A stretch of 64,000 bases of DNA, taken from assembly GCA_021904315.1 (NCBI GenBank), contig CM038918.1, positions 16,321,349 to 16,385,348 of the forward strand, written 5' to 3'. The notes below the pieces were generated by a model. It worked only from the letters and a program-made list of their open reading frames with translations, ran no database searches and was not told the DNA's origin. Source of the DNA: Sphagnum magellanicum (lineage: Eukaryota; Streptophyta; Sphagnopsida; Sphagnales; Sphagnaceae). A program made the translations under genes and the position numbers. Of this stretch, positions 60,062-64,000 are shown in pieces (the stretch's first letter is position 1; the number at the start of each line of letters is the position of its first letter).

Positions 60062-63000
60062 ATGATGGCAGGAATGGAGGTGGATGATGGACCCACACGG
60101 GTTGGCGGCAAGAGAAATTACCCTAGGTCAGGAAACCCGGGAGGAGCAGGAGCCAGGAGCCATCATCCACAGATTTGTAGATATTGGCAAGAAGGCAGGT
60201 GTTTGAAGGGAGATGACTGCCAGTGGCTGCATCCTGGAAACCCAGGTACCACTGGACGAGGAACTTATCTAGGGAATGGGAGGAGAGCAAGCAATGTGAT
60301 TGACAACAGGAGTGATAATAGAGGGGGCTGGGGAACCACTGGAGAGGGAGGATTCTCGAGTGGGAGTAGTAGTCAAGGGAGGTCCAGGAATGTATCAGCG
60401 AGATGGGGGCGGCCACGAAATGTTGTTGGCAGACCTAGCCAGAGAGATAGGGGTTACACTGATGGGAGTGGAGGAGGGCACACACAGCGGAGCACAAAGG
60501 GGAAGCCCTGCAATTTTTGGCTCAAGGGAAACTGTAACAGAGGTGATGATTGCACGTATTTGCATGCACATACAACTGCACCAGATATCCAGATGATGAC
60601 ACAGCTCATTGGCCATGAAAAGGTAGCATTTTTTCCTCAAGAAAAGACATGGTTGTATAATAGGTTGAGTTTGCAGGCAGTACAAAGTTACTGTGAGTTT
60701 AAAGATGCCAATGCATGAGCTCCTCCTGGCTTTCAAACCTCTTCACTTAGGTTTTTTGATTGTGTTTTGAATGGGTGGTTTGTGATGTCCTTATTGCAGG
60801 CAATTAGGGCAATAGAGATGCCACAAGGAGCTTCACAGCTTTATACTGGTAGCCAAGATGAGTCAGTTCGTGTGTGGGACTGCACAACAGGCCAGGCAAG
60901 CTATTTTTCCTCTTGTTAACCATCCAATTGATGTTTTGTTATTCAAGCTGTGTTCATCAGAGGCCTTCAAAGATTCCCTGGTTCTGTGAGAACTATCAAG
61001 GAGGGTTTTAGTGGTGGAGCAATGATGTAGATCTGGCTGTAGTTCTTCCCAGGAGCTCTTACACTTCATGAATTGAACTTGTAGGTTTGAGTGGCAGAAG
61101 TTTCAATGTTTTTCAACACAGCTTAGTTTGGATCCTGCTCTCCTGATGTGACTGGAAGTGTTGAGCCACATCTGAGTGGGCAGGCCAAAGGCCATCTATT
61201 TTTTGATTTCAAGGCTAAGATTTAGCCCATGTGCTTTTCACAGTTCAAGGGTTGTGACATCTTATAGCAGGTGGTAGGTTCCTGCTTTTCACCATTGCAA
61301 CACCAATTCTGTAGGTGTTTATGACTCTTGTGTCTATTTAAAGTACAGGCAGAAAAAAAAGTAGCAGCTTCATTGTCTAATTTGGACCCATGTTCTGTTG
61401 TGTCTTCAGTGTACAAATGTGGTACAAATGGGAGGTGATGTGGGTGCATTGCTGAGTGCACCTGGATGGCTTTTCATAGGTCTGCCCAATGAGGTCCAGG
61501 TAATTGGTCTTGTCCTTTTAAGTTGGATCCACTCATCTTTAGCTGAGATTTTACACCAAAACACCCTCAGTGCTGTCTCTCTCATGATTTGCATGACAGA
61601 CAGTTGAAACTATCCTCACTGCTGTTCTTTTATTTGCCAAGGATGAGATGAGGTCTAGGGAGTCTCTGCAGCTTCAAGATACCAAAATTGTCAGAGTATC
61701 TGGTGGCAGTAGTATATGCCCTAGATCAATCTGTGACCTTAATTGTACTTGGCTTTACTTGGAGTTTCTTTGATTTAGCACTAACTCAAGATTCAGAGGT
61801 TTAAAACATTGATATTTTTTTGAAACAATATTAGCCACAATATGCAGGTATTGGCAGGTTCTCTGCATCATGTGGCTTCCAGTATTTCAGGTTCTGCCAA
61901 ATTTGGATGTGTCAATAGTTCAAGACTAGTTCTCATTTTGTAGGAAGTCTTGTACACTGTGTTCTCTTTGTTTCTCATTTGGTTTCAGGGGCTGCAGACA
62001 TGGAATGTGCAGACATCGGCACAACAGAGCTTGAGTGGGCCAAAGGGCCAAGTACATGCCCTGGCTGTCAGTGAAGATGGTCTGCTTTTTGCAGGCACGC
62101 AGGTATTTCCGTGTATTCTTATTGTATTCTTTAGCATTTCTTGATATTCAACATGGATGTTGCTTGCATCTGAAGTCTAAAAAGCTCAGACAGTTGATCC
62201 TGTGAACTCAAAGAATGGAAGAAATCATTGTCTGAACCCATCCTTTATGCTTGTTTTTTTCAGGATGGCACAATACTGGAATGGAAGTTCAATGCATTAA
62301 CCCACTTATTTGAGCCAGCTGCATCCTTGTCAGGCCACACTGGCCCTGTTATCACTCTTCTGTTTATTGGCAACCGCCTGTATACAGGTTCCATGGACAA
62401 AACAATCCGGGTTTGTAACATTGGCACTTACACCCCTGCTTTTTTCAGTGTCCATGCTTGTTCCTGAGTGTGTTCTTGTTTTGTCACAAGAAGTCCATAG
62501 TTAGCAGTGTTATACTTGTCTGTCCAGTATTCAATAAACTATTTGTGTATTTTGGAAGTAGTGGATCAGGTTCTTCTTGAAGGTCTTGTCACAAAGTTAA
62601 TACCTTCACAGATCACATCTCTGATATTGGCTTATGTTATGAATTGCAGATATGGGATACAGCAAGTGGCCAGTGCATACAAACCCTAGAAGGGCACTCA
62701 GATGTTGTGATGGACCTCCTCTGCTGGGAACAGTTCCTGCTTTCTTGCTCTCTTGATGGCACTATCAGGGTAAGTTCTAGAGACATAATTAAATTCCTTC
62801 TCTGTTTCCTAAAATGTTGATGTAGGATTGGAAGTTCATCCATGATGTTGCTTATTTTCCTGGTTTTGATTTGACATGAAAATTGTGCTCATATTACAGG
62901 TGTGGGCGGCAAATGCAGCTGGTCAATTAGACACAACTTTCACACATCCTGAAGATGAAGGACAAGCTGAGCCTCGCAATGTATGCTTCTGTGTCATAAG

Positions 63001-63614
63001 ATCTCACAGCCTTGGACCCATGAAACCATTCTTCACTCTTTTATTTAGAGTGAATTCCTGTGCAAGGGGGTTGAGACCAAGAGCATCTTTAATCAATTGC
63101 ATTATAGTTTGATGTTTTGATATTGCTGGCCTACTTTGTTGTGAGTATGGAGATTTCTCAATTCCAATGGCAATTATTTTGATATTGCAGGGTGCACTTA
63201 AAATGTGTGGTTGCAATGATGGAGCGGGGAAACCAGTACTGCTTGTTTCATACAATGACAACATTGTTCGCCTCTATGACCTTCCCACGTAGGAATTTTC
63301 ACCACACAAACCTTGAAGCTGTTCTCAAAATCTAAGGGTGTTCCGGATCCTTCTGAAGGATGTGACATGGACTCTTGGTTATAAGAATATAAGGCACTCT
63401 GTTTTGACATTCATTCCACAGTAATTAGGACTACAATGACTGTTCCATATTTGTTTTTGCTTCCAGGTTTTCAGAAAGAGGGCAGCTCTTTTCAAGGGAG
63501 GAAGTAAGAGCTCTTCATGTGGGACCAGATGGTCTGGTGTTTTCTGGAGACAGTTGTGGGACAGTCAAGGTCTGGCGATGGACAGGAGTCCAATTGGCAG
63601 CAGGTGGAGGTTAA
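60062..63614 (+). CDS. CCCH zinc finger-WD40 protein (ZFWD family), nine exons
   Basis: Exons: 60062-60622, 60800-60895, 61410-61499, 61998-62102, 62264-62410, 62650-62769, 62900-62980, 63191-63288, 63467-63614; 1446 nt, 481 residues, one stop. Two CCCH fingers of C-x7-C-x5-C-x3-H type: C39/C47/C53/H57 and C150/C158/C164/H168. They are joined by a long Gly/Arg/Ser-rich linker (58-148), longer than in Arabidopsis ZFWD proteins. From about residue 180 comes a WD40 propeller: QLYTGSQDESVRVWDC, FAGTQDGTILEWKF, LYTGSMDKTIRIWDT, LSCSLDGTIRVWAA, and the end VFSGDSCGTVKVWRW. CCCH fingers of this kind bind RNA and WD40 domains bind protein partners, so an RNA-associated role is inferred. The start is the first ATG of the frame; a second ATG follows immediately. 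Intron 2 has a GC donor; intron 3 has two in-frame acceptors 9 nt apart (exon 4 from 61989 or 61998). Confidence 0.95.
60896..61409 (+). other. GC-AG intron (ZFWD intron 2)
   Basis: The donor reads CCAG|GCAAGC and the acceptor TTCAG|TGTAC. Exon 2 must end at 60895 (TTGQ) because exon 3 continues the WD40 strand as CTNVVQMGG. No GT nearby keeps both frame and homology. GC donors with a strong AG upstream are a known minor class of U2 introns. Confidence 0.85.
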
Positions 63615-64000
63615 CCAATGGCACAAAGATTTAAAACTCTCCACTGATGCCTCAGCACGCATATGCTTCCATTCATGGGAAGCTGTGTACACAAATGCTA
63701 CTCCTTTTAAATTGGGGAACTAGTGATCTGTCTGGGATCCAAGAAGATGTACCCAGGTTCATAAAATCAGATCACACAAGTTTTGGTCACAAAAATTAAT
63801 GTTTAGCTGCCTAAGTGTATTGAGCCTCTGTGGTGACTGTGTGCAACATTTTGGCTCTCTTCAGGCTGACCAGGTGTCACGAAAAGGCTGGTACCCACAT
63901 GTGTGCATTAATAAATTGCTGGGATGGTACAGCTGATGGGCCAGAGTTCCAATGACCATGTGTGGTCAATCAATTTGAGAATTGCAAACTCAGAATTTTG
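63615..64000 (+). other. 3' flank of ZFWD gene
   Basis: Begins with the likely 3' untranslated region. Composition matches the gene's introns. No polyadenylation site was fixed with confidence, and no further gene is seen before the window ends. Confidence 0.45.

Overview
This is a stretch of a large, repeat-filled land-plant nuclear genome. Two intact plant genes with short GT-AG introns sit at the right-hand side, both on the + strand. The rest is AT-rich intergenic DNA made of decayed transposons, simple-sequence tracts and tandem duplications. The transposon mix points away from a typical flowering plant and towards a gymnosperm, fern or other non-angiosperm: a Helentron-type Helitron with OTU and endonuclease domains, a BED-type hAT with a ZNF862/KIAA1586-like layout, and a divergent LINE clade. 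This placement is inference; the sequence alone does not fix the species.

Layout. 1-1.2 kb is extremely AT-rich. 1.3-2.0 kb is a broken Ty1/copia reverse transcriptase. 3.6-3.77 kb is a short-unit tandem array. 4.27-10.9 kb is a decayed Helentron-like element with domains in the order OTU protease-like, Rep (HUH/Y2), PIF1 helicase, endonuclease/exonuclease/phosphatase. Its Rep region is split by about 490 bp of plant mitochondrial 26S rRNA gene (a NUMT, 7455-7942). 11.7-14.1 kb is a decayed hAT transposase. 15.8-23.1 kb holds AT-rich DNA with at least two related CACTA-like element ends and tracts of ACCT-type tetranucleotide repeats. 25.8-27.7 kb holds an unrecognised relict coding region ending before a 24-T run. 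28.5-30.2 kb has several local duplications and an AACCTTAAA-type tract. 31-31.8 kb is a less AT-rich islet without a recognisable gene. 38.66-39.03 kb is a PIF/Harbinger-type MITE with TAA target duplications, followed by a foldback, a 69-bp tandem array and a 107-bp tandem duplication.

Genes. 44396-48413 encodes a nine-exon, 275-residue chloroplast-targeted thioredoxin-like (AhpC/TSA-type) protein resembling Arabidopsis At1g21350. 60062-63614 encodes a nine-exon, 481-residue protein with two CCCH zinc fingers and a WD40 propeller (ZFWD family). Its second intron uses a GC donor. Both exon models were assembled by hand; every exon keeps frame and each model ends in a single stop. Between the genes lies a decayed LINE on the minus strand (about 50.6-54.0 kb). 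Upstream of the second gene is a roughly 193-bp tandem duplication and a pyrimidine-rich leader. The two genes appear functionally unrelated.
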